64,000 nucleotides of DNA from NCBI GenBank assembly GCA_013388835.1, contig JACAEL010000018.1, forward strand, positions 1 through 64,000, read 5' to 3'. The DNA comes from Candidatus Thorarchaeota archaeon (GTDB taxonomy: Archaea; Asgardarchaeota; Thorarchaeia; Thorarchaeales; Thorarchaeaceae). The notes under the pieces are model-generated. The model was not told where the DNA came from. It saw only the letters and a list, made by a program, of their open reading frames with translations, and ran no database searches. Position 1 is the stretch's first letter, and every line of letters begins with the position of its first letter. Both the position numbers and the translations under genes were made by a program. Shown piece by piece: positions 8,547 through 17,221 of the stretch.

Positions 8547-8953
8547 GTCGTGACACACCACTGGCGGGAGGGGGAGGCCTTTCTAGAGGCAGCATGCCCG
8601 CTTGAGTCTGCGGCAGCATGCGCCGAGGTGCTAGGTGTTGTGAACGAGTTCAGTAGGTGCCATGCCCTGCCGCAGGGCAACCCCGTTGTGCGAGTGGCCA
8701 GATGAAGTCAGACCGTCTCATTCACCGTTCAGTTCAGGACAGTGGACCACAGTTGTCTTGTGCTGCAGCCCTAGCATCTCTCTCGAGGCAGACATGGCAA
8801 TGGGACCATCCGAGACTGTGGTGTGTTCGCATAGACATAAATGCTGCCGAGCGTGTGCCTTCTGGATAATGCCAGACCCCAGGCCTACTGCGGCACCAAC
8901 TAGCTGACTTGGGACTGGACTGACTTGAAACAGCCACTGCATGGTGCAGCAAT
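8547..8953. other. Intergenic region with small hairpin and direct repeat
   Basis: About 400 bases between trpB2 and the GNAT fusion gene. It contains the 10-base direct repeat GGCAGCATGC (two copies, near 8590 and 8612), a short hairpin GCCCTG-CCG-CAGGGC at 8664-8678, and a TATA-like ACATAAATG near 8834-8842 for the next gene. I see no supported gene. Confidence 0.45.
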
Positions 8954-11900
8954 ATGAGCGAACAGACTCCTGAGATTGAGATTGTCGAATACACGGAGGA
9001 CCTTGCGGAAGACCTAGCTGCAATGTATAACGCATGGGATGACCTCTGGCCCGGGGGGTACACGCACGGCGTTCCATTCACCGCGGAGAGAGTAAAGAAG
9101 CAGTTCGGTGCAATGAGCGCGATAGCCATCCTCGTGGCAGTCGACAGACAAACGGGGAAGCCTCTCGGTTCTTGCACAGTACATCAGCACATGCGAGACG
9201 AGGACGCAGTCTATGTCGGCACGCTTGGTGTGCGTCCCGAGGCACTAAACAAGAAGGTGGGAAAGAAGCTGCTCCTGCGGGCAATTCAGATCGCCAGTGC
9301 ACGGAGTGCAACTAGAGTGGACCTGAATACATGGCCCGGCAATCTCAGGGCAGTGCCGCTGTACAAGAAGATGGGCATGATGTGGAACCCTCTCGAACAG
9401 GGTCTGCGCATGGAGACCTACATCCCATCCATTCTCTCACATCCGCTCACGCGTCCATTCTTTGACAGGCTTGAGTCACCCCACGCCTGGTACGACCTGC
9501 TTGAGCGCGAGATTGTACAAGGTCCTGACCGTCACACTGTGGATGGGATGGATGTGTATCCCTACTCTTTCCGACGTGGGGACGACACTCTATCCGTGAC
9601 TGTTGACGTCTATTCCAGGGCCATTACCGGAGTCCGCAGAACAATCAGTGAAGAAACCGTCGCAATCGAGGCGAAGGTACACAGACACATCACTCTCTGC
9701 GGGATTCAGTCCCACTACTCCCTGAAACTGGAGAACTCGTCTTCGAGAGAGATGCAAGTCCATGTGAAGTTGACAGGTTTCCGAGGAATCAAGTTTCTTA
9801 CACAACAGTCCACGAAGATGACGCTCAAACCAGGCCAGAGACACGAGTGGACCGTGCCGTTTGTGCTGAACAGCGACACAGAGACATACCGACTGGGAAT
9901 CCGAACGCCATTCATCACTGCCAAGATTGTTGTAGATGGCCAGAAATGCGAACTGAAGACAGGTATGGTGATTCAGCCCCCTGCGGATGTCATGACGCCA
10001 TATGGCCTTGTGAGAGTGGCCCCCGGAGGGAGTGTGGAAGTCCCCATTACTGTGCATAGCTCCGCGCCTCATGCAATGGAGGGGGTGCTCTCTGTAGGAA
10101 CCAGCACAAGGCACATCACAGTCAAGCCAAGCTCGGTGGAGATCAGGACTCCATCTCAAGGATTCTCAGGTGCAACCATTCAGGTGTTGACAGACGCCTC
10201 GCTCAAACCTGGTGTGTATTACCTGCTTGTGAGTCTAGGACTCAAGGGTACTGGTCTCGACGGGCCCTTCAGTGTGAAGACACGCGAGTTCAGAGTACCT
10301 GTCTTTTGCCTCGTTGATGGCCGCGCATTGGTGACTGAGCAGAAGGAGACTCACAGACTCATCGTGGCGGCAGAGCGTTATGATGCGGTCGTCAGGGAAG
10401 AGGGCGCGGTGCTTGAGGTGAAGACACGCTATGGCACGATGGATAGTGTGTTTGGTCTGCAGTCAGAGATAGGACCGCCCTTTGGACTCCACCCATTCAG
10501 ATTCGCACAGCGCAGGAGCTGGGTGGAATACGATGAAGAGGGGATGAATCTGGTCCTTGAAGCATCACACCCGGACAGGTCTCTTCATGTAGAGGACATC
10601 TTCGTCTTTGAACACAACTCGTCAGTAGTGAAGCACGAGGTCTGGGTCCAAAACACTGGCGACGGACCTCAACAAGTGGAGGTGCACATCAGAGCGCTGT
10701 CGGATGGAATCGGGCTGAGGAGCGGCGAGGTCTTCTTGCCGATGAGGGATGGCGTAGTCACCGGCAGTTCAAGCGACTTTCTCCACACGTACCCAAGCAT
10801 CTCGTCTAGGCCACAAGACTGGACCGAGGGGTGGATTGCAGTTCAAGACGAGTCTGGTTGTTCTGGTCAGGTGTGGGACCTGTCTGCCGCCAAGGAAGTC
10901 CGACTCGGGCAGGGACAGCTGAACGCCTTGCACTTTGCAGAGACTCGGCTGGAGGCTGGACAGAAGCTATGTCTTGGCAGACTGTGGATGACGATCGGAG
11001 CAAAGGACTGGCAGGACATCAGACGTCTGTACAGGTCCAGAGTCCTCAGAACATACGACAGTGGGCTGGTCAGCACAGACGTGAGAAACACGGTAGCCGC
11101 AACACGCATCGAGTCGCGTCCATTCCTTGCGACAGGGGATGGACCGGTGACCATGTCAGTCAGGGTCGCCTCCTCGCTGTTGGCTCCCCAGTCGGGTCCT
11201 CTGTCATTCGAAGCACCTGCGGGATGGACCGTGGAAGTCACTAGACAAGATGGCACCTCTGCAGTTGGCGAGCATGTGAGGTTCGATGACTTCGTCTTGC
11301 AGGGAAGTGAAGAGGTCAAGCTCGTTCTGACTCCAAAGACCAAGCAGCATGGATTCCGCATTCACAGGGGAAGAGTGTCATTCAGGGTGGCCCCGGAGGT
11401 GGTGGAGGACATCGTCATTGTCCAGCTGGCAGACATGCGTGACAAGGTCACAGTGAAGGAGTCCACTGAGAGCGGGAGCAGAGTCTTCACAGTCTCCAAT
11501 GGTGCTCTGCAGTTCAAGGTGTCACCTGACTTCGGTGGCTGTCTGTACTCACTGAAGAACGCCAGTGGCACAGAGCTGCTACAGTCAAGCTTTCCCACAC
11601 CAACCCCCAAGCCGGGAGGCTTCATGGAGAACTACTTCGGTGGCATTCAACCCATTCTCACTGACGATGCCCAAGGAGAGGTCTTCACCAGGGCTGAGAC
11701 CAACAAGGAGGAGATCACAGTCCAGCCGTGTCGTGACGGACCATGGACCGGAGTTGAGGCGCTCTGGTCCGGCAGGATTCAGAAGTCCATGCTGGGGCTA
11801 GAGTTCACGCTCAGGTACCTCACTCTGCCGGGTTCGCCACTGCTCCTTGTCACATTCGCCGCGAAGAACAATACCCATGCGCCCCGGAGAGTCCAGAGAG

Positions 11901-12274
11901 TCCTTGCAATCGACCCGGGTTTCAATGGTTCCACTGAAGGCATCGTGATAAGGACAAGTCTTGCCGACGGGTTCCGTGACCTGTGGCCCGGTCCGGCACC
12001 CCATCTGCTCATGCCAAGGAAGCACGCATTGTGGCTACGCATGGGAGAATTGAGAGAGAACGCTCAGGGACTCGCTCTGATAAACGACCAGCAGAAAGCT
12101 TCTCTGTTCTCTCTAACGGCAGAGGGGTGGTGCTTCGTCGCACAATACGAGGTCGCGGTCAATCTCCTCCCGGGTACCACAGACGTGGCGAGAACCTGTC
12201 TTCTCTTGGACCCGAAGTCTGATAGCGACATCATGGACGTCAAGAGAGTCATCAGCCAGATGTGTAGTGGATAG
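8954..12274 (+). CDS. GNAT acetyltransferase fused to large beta-sandwich region
   Basis: A 1106-residue protein. Residues 1-160 look like a GNAT N-acetyltransferase: VGTLGVRPEALNKKVGKKLL resembles the acetyl-CoA-binding segment (though the Q/RxxGxG signature is degenerate), and LNTWPGNLRAVPLYKKMGM matches the usual C-terminal GNAT block. The remaining 940 residues are beta-rich without membrane segments: repeated Ig-like stretches at about 250-450, then a region at about 840-1100 (FKVSPDFGGCLYSLKN, LEFTLRYLTLPGSPLLLVTFAAKN) that resembles the galactose-mutarotase-like supersandwich of carbohydrate-active enzymes. There is no signal peptide. A cytosolic enzyme acetylating sugars or glycoconjugates is one possibility, but the function is unknown. 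It is flanked by a convergent membrane gene. Confidence 0.75.
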   Translation: MSEQTPEIEIVEYTEDLAEDLAAMYNAWDDLWPGGYTHGVPFTAERVKKQFGAMSAIAILVAVDRQTGKPLGSCTVHQHMRDEDAVYVGTLGVRPEALNKKVGKKLLLRAIQIASARSATRVDLNTWPGNLRAVPLYKKMGMMWNPLEQGLRMETYIPSILSHPLTRPFFDRLESPHAWYDLLEREIVQGPDRHTVDGMDVYPYSFRRGDDTLSVTVDVYSRAITGVRRTISEETVAIEAKVHRHITLCGIQSHYSLKLENSSSREMQVHVKLTGFRGIKFLTQQSTKMTLKPGQRHEWTVPFVLNSDTETYRLGIRTPFITAKIVVDGQKCELKTGMVIQPPADVMTPYGLVRVAPGGSVEVPITVHSSAPHAMEGVLSVGTSTRHITVKPSSVEIRTPSQGFSGATIQVLTDASLKPGVYYLLVSLGLKGTGLDGPFSVKTREFRVPVFCLVDGRALVTEQKETHRLIVAAERYDAVVREEGAVLEVKTRYGTMDSVFGLQSEIGPPFGLHPFRFAQRRSWVEYDEEGMNLVLEASHPDRSLHVEDIFVFEHNSSVVKHEVWVQNTGDGPQQVEVHIRALSDGIGLRSGEVFLPMRDGVVTGSSSDFLHTYPSISSRPQDWTEGWIAVQDESGCSGQVWDLSAAKEVRLGQGQLNALHFAETRLEAGQKLCLGRLWMTIGAKDWQDIRRLYRSRVLRTYDSGLVSTDVRNTVAATRIESRPFLATGDGPVTMSVRVASSLLAPQSGPLSFEAPAGWTVEVTRQDGTSAVGEHVRFDDFVLQGSEEVKLVLTPKTKQHGFRIHRGRVSFRVAPEVVEDIVIVQLADMRDKVTVKESTESGSRVFTVSNGALQFKVSPDFGGCLYSLKNASGTELLQSSFPTPTPKPGGFMENYFGGIQPILTDDAQGEVFTRAETNKEEITVQPCRDGPWTGVEALWSGRIQKSMLGLEFTLRYLTLPGSPLLLVTFAAKNNTHAPRRVQRVLAIDPGFNGSTEGIVIRTSLADGFRDLWPGPAPHLLMPRKHALWLRMGELRENAQGLALINDQQKASLFSLTAEGWCFVAQYEVAVNLLPGTTDVARTCLLLDPKSDSDIMDVKRVISQMCSG

Positions 12275-12331
12275 TCGCTCTTGGCTGGCTGCAAGAAGCG
12301 GCCAGAGATGCATGTCATGAAGCCCACGGCA

Positions 12332-13429
12332 TCATTGGTCGGACCGTTTCCTTAGAAAGGGGAAGGCGACATGAACGAGCATGTCCGAGTCTGGGAAGTC
12401 ATCGGATGAGATATTCCTGCCAGCAATGGAACCAAAGCGATCTGCAAACATGTCTGCGAAGGTCTTGACAGACTTTGCTATTACCATTGTGACGCGCTCT
12501 ACAACGACGGCGACAGTGAAGCCCAATTCGACCCTCTCCTCAACGACGACGGTCCTCTCGCCAGTGACAACCCTGTTGACACCCCTGTGGACGCCCGACT
12601 CCTTCATGACTATTGAGATTGCAGTCAGCGCTGATGCGAAGAGGCCCGGATCTGTGTCTTCCTCGGTGGGGCCATAGTGGTAAGCACTAATTCCAGATGA
12701 CGCAATCACCCAGATACCAAACAGCCGAACTGGGATTCTGTAGCAGTACTCCATGTCACTGGCCAGCGACAATGCCACAATCAGAAGCAGCCCAACACGA
12801 ATCAGATCAAGAGCAGTCTCTAGTGGGAACCCGGGGATGACCTCGGTTCCCAAGTAGGATGACAAGTCGCCGAGAAGGAACGAGAGCAAGTAGGCAATGG
12901 ATATCAACACCATGGTTGTGCCAATGACAATGCTGCGCCTCTCGGGAATCCTGCGGTATGCACCCAAGAAGACGGAAGAGTTATAGAAGAACACGATTGC
13001 AGAGAAACAGGCGAAACCGCCATTCCATGCGAGAACTGCAAGATTGCCAATAGGTGAAGGACTTGCCAGGCTGGCGAATCCCGAGATGGAGCTAGCCACT
13101 CCAATTCCAGTCAGGAAGGCAACCACTCGCCAATCAGGAGACTCGCTCCTGAGGCTCATGAAGAACAGCGCCACCATAGAGAACACGACAATCCACAGTG
13201 GGATTGCTATCCGGTCGATGAGCTCGGGACCTAACGATAAGGGGTCGACCTCAGGACCAGCAAGCATAGTGCTCGCTATGCCTGTCAGAGCGCCCATGAA
13301 CAGTCCTTCCTTCAAGAAGTAGACCTTGCGGCCGGTCCGCTTCTCCTGTACTATGAAGATCAGTGTCAGGAGTGAGAAGCCGACAATCAGGCCCAACCCA
13401 TTGACCAAGACTCCAAGATTGACGGTCAT
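12332..13429 (-). CDS. Polytopic membrane protein with C-terminal longin-like domain
   Basis: A 365-residue protein with about seven hydrophobic segments in residues 1-235, followed by a soluble C-terminal domain. That domain (VIASSGISAYHYGPTEEDTD, then PGLFASALTAI and a GERTVVVEERVELGFTVAVV strand pair) aligns by eye with the N-terminal domain of the divergent gene at 13732 (LIMERGGIPLFFLKLDP…DPLLVSGFFSAM) and with the stand-alone proteins at 19870 and 22181. The pattern fits a longin/roadblock-like fold, which in other systems binds small GTPases. Here it is fused to a membrane part, as a receptor or GTPase anchor might be. The ATG has GGGAGAG upstream. The gene is divergent from a longin-GTPase operon and shares its spacer. 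Confidence 0.7.
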   Translation of the reverse strand: MTVNLGVLVNGLGLIVGFSLLTLIFIVQEKRTGRKVYFLKEGLFMGALTGIASTMLAGPEVDPLSLGPELIDRIAIPLWIVVFSMVALFFMSLRSESPDWRVVAFLTGIGVASSISGFASLASPSPIGNLAVLAWNGGFACFSAIVFFYNSSVFLGAYRRIPERRSIVIGTTMVLISIAYLLSFLLGDLSSYLGTEVIPGFPLETALDLIRVGLLLIVALSLASDMEYCYRIPVRLFGIWVIASSGISAYHYGPTEEDTDPGLFASALTAISIVMKESGVHRGVNRVVTGERTVVVEERVELGFTVAVVVERVTMVIAKSVKTFADMFADRFGSIAGRNISSDDFPDSDMLVHVAFPFLRKRSDQ

Positions 13430-13731
13430 CTGGACATCTCTCCCGGTCTACCGAAATGCCGCTTTTGACGTTATCTCGTACGAGACCATGAGTTGACAGA
13501 TGGAACCTCGCTGGGCATCGACCACCATATGTCGCAACAGAGAGCAATCGCCCGAGTGGGACAGCCATGTGATTCTTCAGTGCCTGTGTGCCCGGCTGGC
13601 AATCAGCCCTATGACACCAGCATATTGACAGACAGCGCATTCGCACGGTGCAGCACTCTCAGAACCCGGAGCACTATCAAGTCGCAGGGCTTATTACCTC
13701 AAGGGCTCATGCCTGTCATGGTCGGTGCATC
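13430..13731. other. Divergent promoter region with 12-bp palindrome
   Basis: About 300 bases between the membrane-longin gene and the longin-GTPase operon. TCTCGTACGAGA at 13474-13485 is a perfect 12-base palindrome about 45 bases before the minus-strand start, a possible operator. TTATTA near 13691 is a TATA-like element for the plus-strand operon. Confidence 0.4.
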
Positions 13732-15006
13732 TTGGCTAAGCACAGCATTCAAGCCATCCTCATAATGGAAAGAGGCGGCATACCGCTCTTCTTCCTGAAA
13801 CTTGACCCTAGAGCCCAAGACCTCGACCCGCTGTTGGTGTCCGGTTTCTTCTCAGCCATGCAGCTGTTCTCAAAGGAGGTAATTGATGGCGTCACTCCTG
13901 TCTTCCAAGTCGACTATGGTGCCAGGCTCTTCACGGTGATCTCAGGTGAGTCCACCGACTTGGTGGCAATAAGCGAAGGCAGATGGGAAGAGGGGACATC
14001 CGGTCTGCTTCTGTCACTGCTACAGGAGTTTGAGCAGGTCTGGTTCAAGAACCTGACCCACCAAGAAAAGGACCACCTCAACATCAACACCTGTTTCCCA
14101 TCCTTCAGGGAGAGTGTGATCCATATGCTCGAGGTGCGAAACATCTCAGAGACGTGGGTTCCGTTCATCCGGGAGGAGCGTGGACGCGAGATAGACTCCT
14201 CCATGCTACCCACACTTGACCTGATAGACGGGAATCGGACCGTAGAAGTGATAGCACAGGAGAGCACACAGTCACGCGACGAAGTGATAAGCAGACTCAC
14301 GTTACTGTGGGCGCTGGGTACCATCGACTTCAGGAATGTCCTCAACCCGGACGATGTCGTTGTCGCTACCTCTCGCCTCGACAGACTCCTCCAGAGCTCC
14401 TCACCTCAGAGGATAGAACTGGCCAAGAAGTCGGCTGAGACAGTGCTCATGCTTTCTCGTCTGGTGCCGCTTCTTGACGGAAGAAGGACAATGGGTTCGG
14501 TCCTTGCTGCTCTGCGTGAGCACTACAGCGAGGAGAAGGTCCGGGGAGCTCTCGACACTCTGCTCTCGCTCAAGGCCGTCGAGACTCTATCACCAGAGAA
14601 GCGGAGGATACTGCTCCTAAAGGAGGCAACTGACATAGCAATCCGGGTTGCAGAAAAGGCATATTCCAAGACCGCTGTGTCAAAGGCCATGGAGGGGGTA
14701 TTGAATAAGATGGGTACGGCCGAGGTTGCGGGAGACCTCATGATGTCAGAGAACTCCTGGACCGTCAATTACGGCATCCGCCTATACGAGGGCATGAATC
14801 CACGGCGGCTCATGGAGGTGTACGCGGAATGGATGAAGGTACTTGCGCAGTTTGTGGAGGCACTTGACGCAGAGGGGAAGAAGAAGTACATCGAGGGACT
14901 GTGCGAAGCGTATCAGGAATACCTACTCCAGAGATACGGCAGCGGTGACCTGCGAGGCTTCGAGGAGATGACTTTCTGGTTGGAAATGGCAAGTGCGGAG
15001 CGTTGA
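13732..15006 (+). CDS. Longin-like domain fused to winged-helix-like C-terminal region
   Basis: A 424-residue soluble protein. Residues 1-110 carry the longin-like domain (IQAILIMERGGIPLFFLKLD; GFFSAMQLFSKEV). From about residue 165 follow helical blocks such as LPTLDLIDGNRTVEVIAQES and LVPLLDGRRTMGSVLAALRE, which look like two winged-helix units of the kind seen in PatA/DUF4388-type regulators, and then a helical tail. I choose a TTG start at 13732: GGTG lies five bases upstream, and the first beta strand of the domain begins before the first ATG (13765), as the alignment with paralogues shows. It precedes a small helical protein and a GTPase, so it is a candidate GTPase regulator or effector. 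Confidence 0.65.
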   Translation: MAKHSIQAILIMERGGIPLFFLKLDPRAQDLDPLLVSGFFSAMQLFSKEVIDGVTPVFQVDYGARLFTVISGESTDLVAISEGRWEEGTSGLLLSLLQEFEQVWFKNLTHQEKDHLNINTCFPSFRESVIHMLEVRNISETWVPFIREERGREIDSSMLPTLDLIDGNRTVEVIAQESTQSRDEVISRLTLLWALGTIDFRNVLNPDDVVVATSRLDRLLQSSSPQRIELAKKSAETVLMLSRLVPLLDGRRTMGSVLAALREHYSEEKVRGALDTLLSLKAVETLSPEKRRILLLKEATDIAIRVAEKAYSKTAVSKAMEGVLNKMGTAEVAGDLMMSENSWTVNYGIRLYEGMNPRRLMEVYAEWMKVLAQFVEALDAEGKKKYIEGLCEAYQEYLLQRYGSGDLRGFEEMTFWLEMASAER

Positions 15007-15010
15007 CAAC

Positions 15011-15358
15011 ATGAACGAGACGAGGACCCTAGACAGACCAATATACAAGATTGCAGACATCTTGGGCAGAAGAGCTCAGACTATATACGGGAGGCAGACT
15101 GTGATTGACCTCTGCTCGAAGGCGGGCGTTTCTCTAATGGACGACTACGACGACGACATCAGAGACGTCGATAGCGATGAGGCTCTGATGGACTTCGTGA
15201 CCAGGTATGCTAGGATGAGCCCAGCTGCCCGACTGACGGTCTTGACTCTGGCAAAGCAATACGGAGTCACACTTCCCGAGGAGCTCACCAAGAAGAGGAA
15301 ACACTCACTCAAAGAAATAGTTGAAATGCTCGTGCAGTATCTTCCCAGACAGCCATAG
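15011..15358 (+). CDS. Small helical protein of the GTPase operon
   Basis: A 115-residue protein of unknown family, rich in charged residues and predicted helical, with an acidic central patch (DDYDDDIRDVDSDEAL) and a basic C-terminal third (ELTKKRKHSLKEI). It has no membrane segment and no cysteine cluster. It starts five bases after the stop of the longin-winged-helix gene and ends about 60 bases before the GTPase, so the three probably form one transcript. It may be an adaptor or GTPase-binding protein; this rests on position alone. A GTG at 14993 would overlap the upstream gene. Confidence 0.6.
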   Translation: MNETRTLDRPIYKIADILGRRAQTIYGRQTVIDLCSKAGVSLMDDYDDDIRDVDSDEALMDFVTRYARMSPAARLTVLTLAKQYGVTLPEELTKKRKHSLKEIVEMLVQYLPRQP

Positions 15359-15416
15359 GACGCCCAGCAGAAAGACTGAACTAGAGGATTGTTGACTCTG
15401 AAGGACGGTTGCGACA

Positions 15417-15929
15417 ATGAGCCCACACTATCTGTTCAAGGTCATCCTAGTCGGGTCCGCTGCGGTGGGAAAGACTAGCATGGTACTCCGGTACACCACA
15501 GGCAGATTCAGAGAGTACTATGCACCGACCTTGGGTGCGGACTTCGCGACCAGAGCTGTGGAGACCAGTAAGGGGAAGGTCAAACTTCAGATCTGGGACC
15601 TCGGGTCGCAGGACTTTCTGGGCCGCGTCAGGGCCAAGTACTACCGCGGTGCACGCGGCGTCCTCTTCTTGTACGACGTCACCAACAAGGACTCGTTCCG
15701 CGAGATTGAAGCGTGGTGGAAAGAGGTCACATCAAACGTAGAAGACACATTCAACATCATTGTTGCCAACAAGACGGACCGCTCAGACAGGATCATCTCC
15801 ACACAGGAAGGAGAAGAGCTAGCATCCAGGTACTCTGCTGGCTACATGGAAACATCCGTGAAGTCGAACGAGGGGGTCGATGACCTCTTTGCACTCATGG
15901 CAAAGCGAATCGCAGAAGCGACTATCTAG
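15417..15929 (+). CDS. Rab/Ras-like small GTPase
   Basis: A 170-residue GTPase complete for all G motifs: P-loop GSAAVGKTS (residues 13-21), switch I threonine in YAPTLGADF, WDLGSQ (60-65) keeping the catalytic-type glutamine, NKTD (about 118-121) and ETSVK near 145. Ras-family proteins cycle between GTP and GDP forms to recruit effectors. WDLGSQ replaces the usual WDTAGQ. No C-terminal cysteine is present, so prenyl anchoring of the eukaryotic kind is unlikely. It is the last gene of the longin-containing operon. Confidence 0.93.
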   Translation: MSPHYLFKVILVGSAAVGKTSMVLRYTTGRFREYYAPTLGADFATRAVETSKGKVKLQIWDLGSQDFLGRVRAKYYRGARGVLFLYDVTNKDSFREIEAWWKEVTSNVEDTFNIIVANKTDRSDRIISTQEGEELASRYSAGYMETSVKSNEGVDDLFALMAKRIAEATI

Positions 15930-15995
15930 ATAGACGGTAAGCGCTCGATGTCCATCACTGTGAAACTGACAAAGACGGATACGAAGGCATCACTG

Positions 15996-16060
15996 CATCC
16001 TGTCTGACTGGAGAGTCACTCTGGGGGAAGTAATGTTTCGTTCCACATCCAGTCTGACTG
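15996..16060. repeat. Pair of near-identical 15-base repeats
   Basis: CATCCTGTCTGACTG (15996-16010) and CATCCAGTCTGACTG (16046-16060) differ at one base and start 50 bases apart, in the spacer between two convergent genes. The second copy contains the palindrome CAGTC-T-GACTG. Meaning unknown. Confidence 0.5.
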
Positions 16061-16130
16061 AAGCGTTGGCAGTGCCTCCGGTATCCATCGCTTAGCGAAA
16101 CCCTTGGTCCCAGGTTCCAATGAGCAGTGA

Positions 16131-16352
16131 CTACTTCAGGTGAATGGCGTTCTTTGGACAGACGGTCACGCAGTCACCGCACCGGGTGCAGAGGTCAGTA
16201 AACGCGACGTCGACACGCCACTCAGTGGGATCTTCGCTCACATAGTCTGGTGAGTACATCATGAACAGGGCTGACGGACACACCTGAAGGCACTTCTTGC
16301 AAGCCCTTGGGTCCCCGCATATGGCGTGATCAACAAGGATGCGAGTCCGCAC
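16131..16352 (-). CDS. Small two-cluster ferredoxin
   Basis: A 73-residue protein with cysteine motifs CGDPRACKKCLQVCP and CTRCGDCVTVCPKN, as in 8Fe-8S-type ferredoxins that carry low-potential electrons in the cytosol; the first motif has a longer first spacing than the classic CxxCxxCxxxCP. The start is taken as the GTG whose G is shared with the TAG stop of the upstream ferredoxin gene (TAGTG), because GGAGG lies seven bases before it; another GTG six bases upstream sits too close to that site. The two genes are therefore translationally coupled. Confidence 0.8.
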   Translation of the reverse strand: MRTRILVDHAICGDPRACKKCLQVCPSALFMMYSPDYVSEDPTEWRVDVAFTDLCTRCGDCVTVCPKNAIHLK

Positions 16353-17221
16353 TACCACGCCTCCTTCAGAGCAGGGAACGCTACCCTGTCGACCAGCGAT
16401 ATTGCGCCCTCGGGGCAAGCCCGAGCACACAGACCACAACCGAAGCACTTCCACTGATCGATGAACGGTCGAGTCATGGAATCCACGAAGGTGATTGCTC
16501 CGAACTGACAGTGGGATGTGCAACTCCTGCATCCTGTGCATTTTGAGAAGTCGACTCGCGACACGTACTCGCCCTTGAGCAGTGCCTTGAGGCCGTATGC
16601 GGTACGAATGCGAGTGGCTGCACACTCGGGCAGTTCACAGCTACACAGAGCTGCAACGTATGGACTGGGGCCCATCCACACAGTGTTGATGCGTCCTCGG
16701 TCCTCCATCTGTTCGACAAACTCCTGAGCTGTACCTACGTCAAGTCTTGTTGCTCCACCTTCAGGGATGTATCGCGGCAGGCGCGGGACCATCTCCGCGA
16801 GAGCACCGAAGGCCAGACAGCACTCGTCTTTGACTCCACGGGTCATGTGTCTGCAAGCACAGTGCACTCTGATGATTGGGTCGGCCAGTTCGAGTATCTT
16901 CTTCGCATCGCTCAGCGGGACCACCTGTCCAGGATGACCCTCTGCTCGTCGCGGGTTTCTTCCTGCCAGAGGCTTCTCCTTTCGAAACCATGAGTTGATG
17001 TACCAGTGGATGAGCCTTCCCAGAACCGGGGTCCTGAACTTGTAACCGGGTCCCTTAGTAGACATCCCGTAGATACGTTGCAGATAGACCTTCTCGAACT
17101 GCTTCCAGAGCTCGTAGATGTACTCGTGTGCCCCGACTTCCCTTGCAGTCTCCTCCAGGTAGTTTCTGGAGTTCAGATACCACCTACCTCCAGCCCCGTG
17201 CTTGAAGCAATAGTCACACAT
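16352..17221 (-). CDS. Iron-sulfur protein with C-terminal dicluster ferredoxin domain
   Basis: A 289-residue cytosolic protein. The C-terminus has two [4Fe-4S] motifs: C228-x2-C231-x2-C234-x3-C238 and C259-x2-C262-x2-C265-x3-C269-P. The middle carries further cysteines (HCACRHMTRG at 120-129, ECCLAFG at 133-139, and C193, C195, C200), a pattern known from uncharacterised archaeal and anaerobe Fe-S proteins that may bind another cluster. The N-terminus begins MCDYCFKHGAGG. The ATG is preceded by AGGTGA, with a TTTTAG-type TATA box near 17270. It probably forms an electron-transfer pair with the small ferredoxin. The partner enzyme is unknown; the molybdopterin oxidoreductase at 4.4-6.8 kb is a candidate. 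Confidence 0.82.
   Translation of the reverse strand: MCDYCFKHGAGGRWYLNSRNYLEETAREVGAHEYIYELWKQFEKVYLQRIYGMSTKGPGYKFRTPVLGRLIHWYINSWFRKEKPLAGRNPRRAEGHPGQVVPLSDAKKILELADPIIRVHCACRHMTRGVKDECCLAFGALAEMVPRLPRYIPEGGATRLDVGTAQEFVEQMEDRGRINTVWMGPSPYVAALCSCELPECAATRIRTAYGLKALLKGEYVSRVDFSKCTGCRSCTSHCQFGAITFVDSMTRPFIDQWKCFGCGLCARACPEGAISLVDRVAFPALKEAW

Noticed and set aside
9590-10159. 189-codon minus-strand frame inside the GNAT fusion gene
   Set aside because: Rich in His, Cys and Arg as expected from antisense reading; the plus-strand protein is clearly the coding one.
16353-16625. Upstream extension of the small ferredoxin frame
   Set aside because: It overlaps the larger ferredoxin gene out of frame; the Shine-Dalgarno and TAGTG coupling place the start at 16352.
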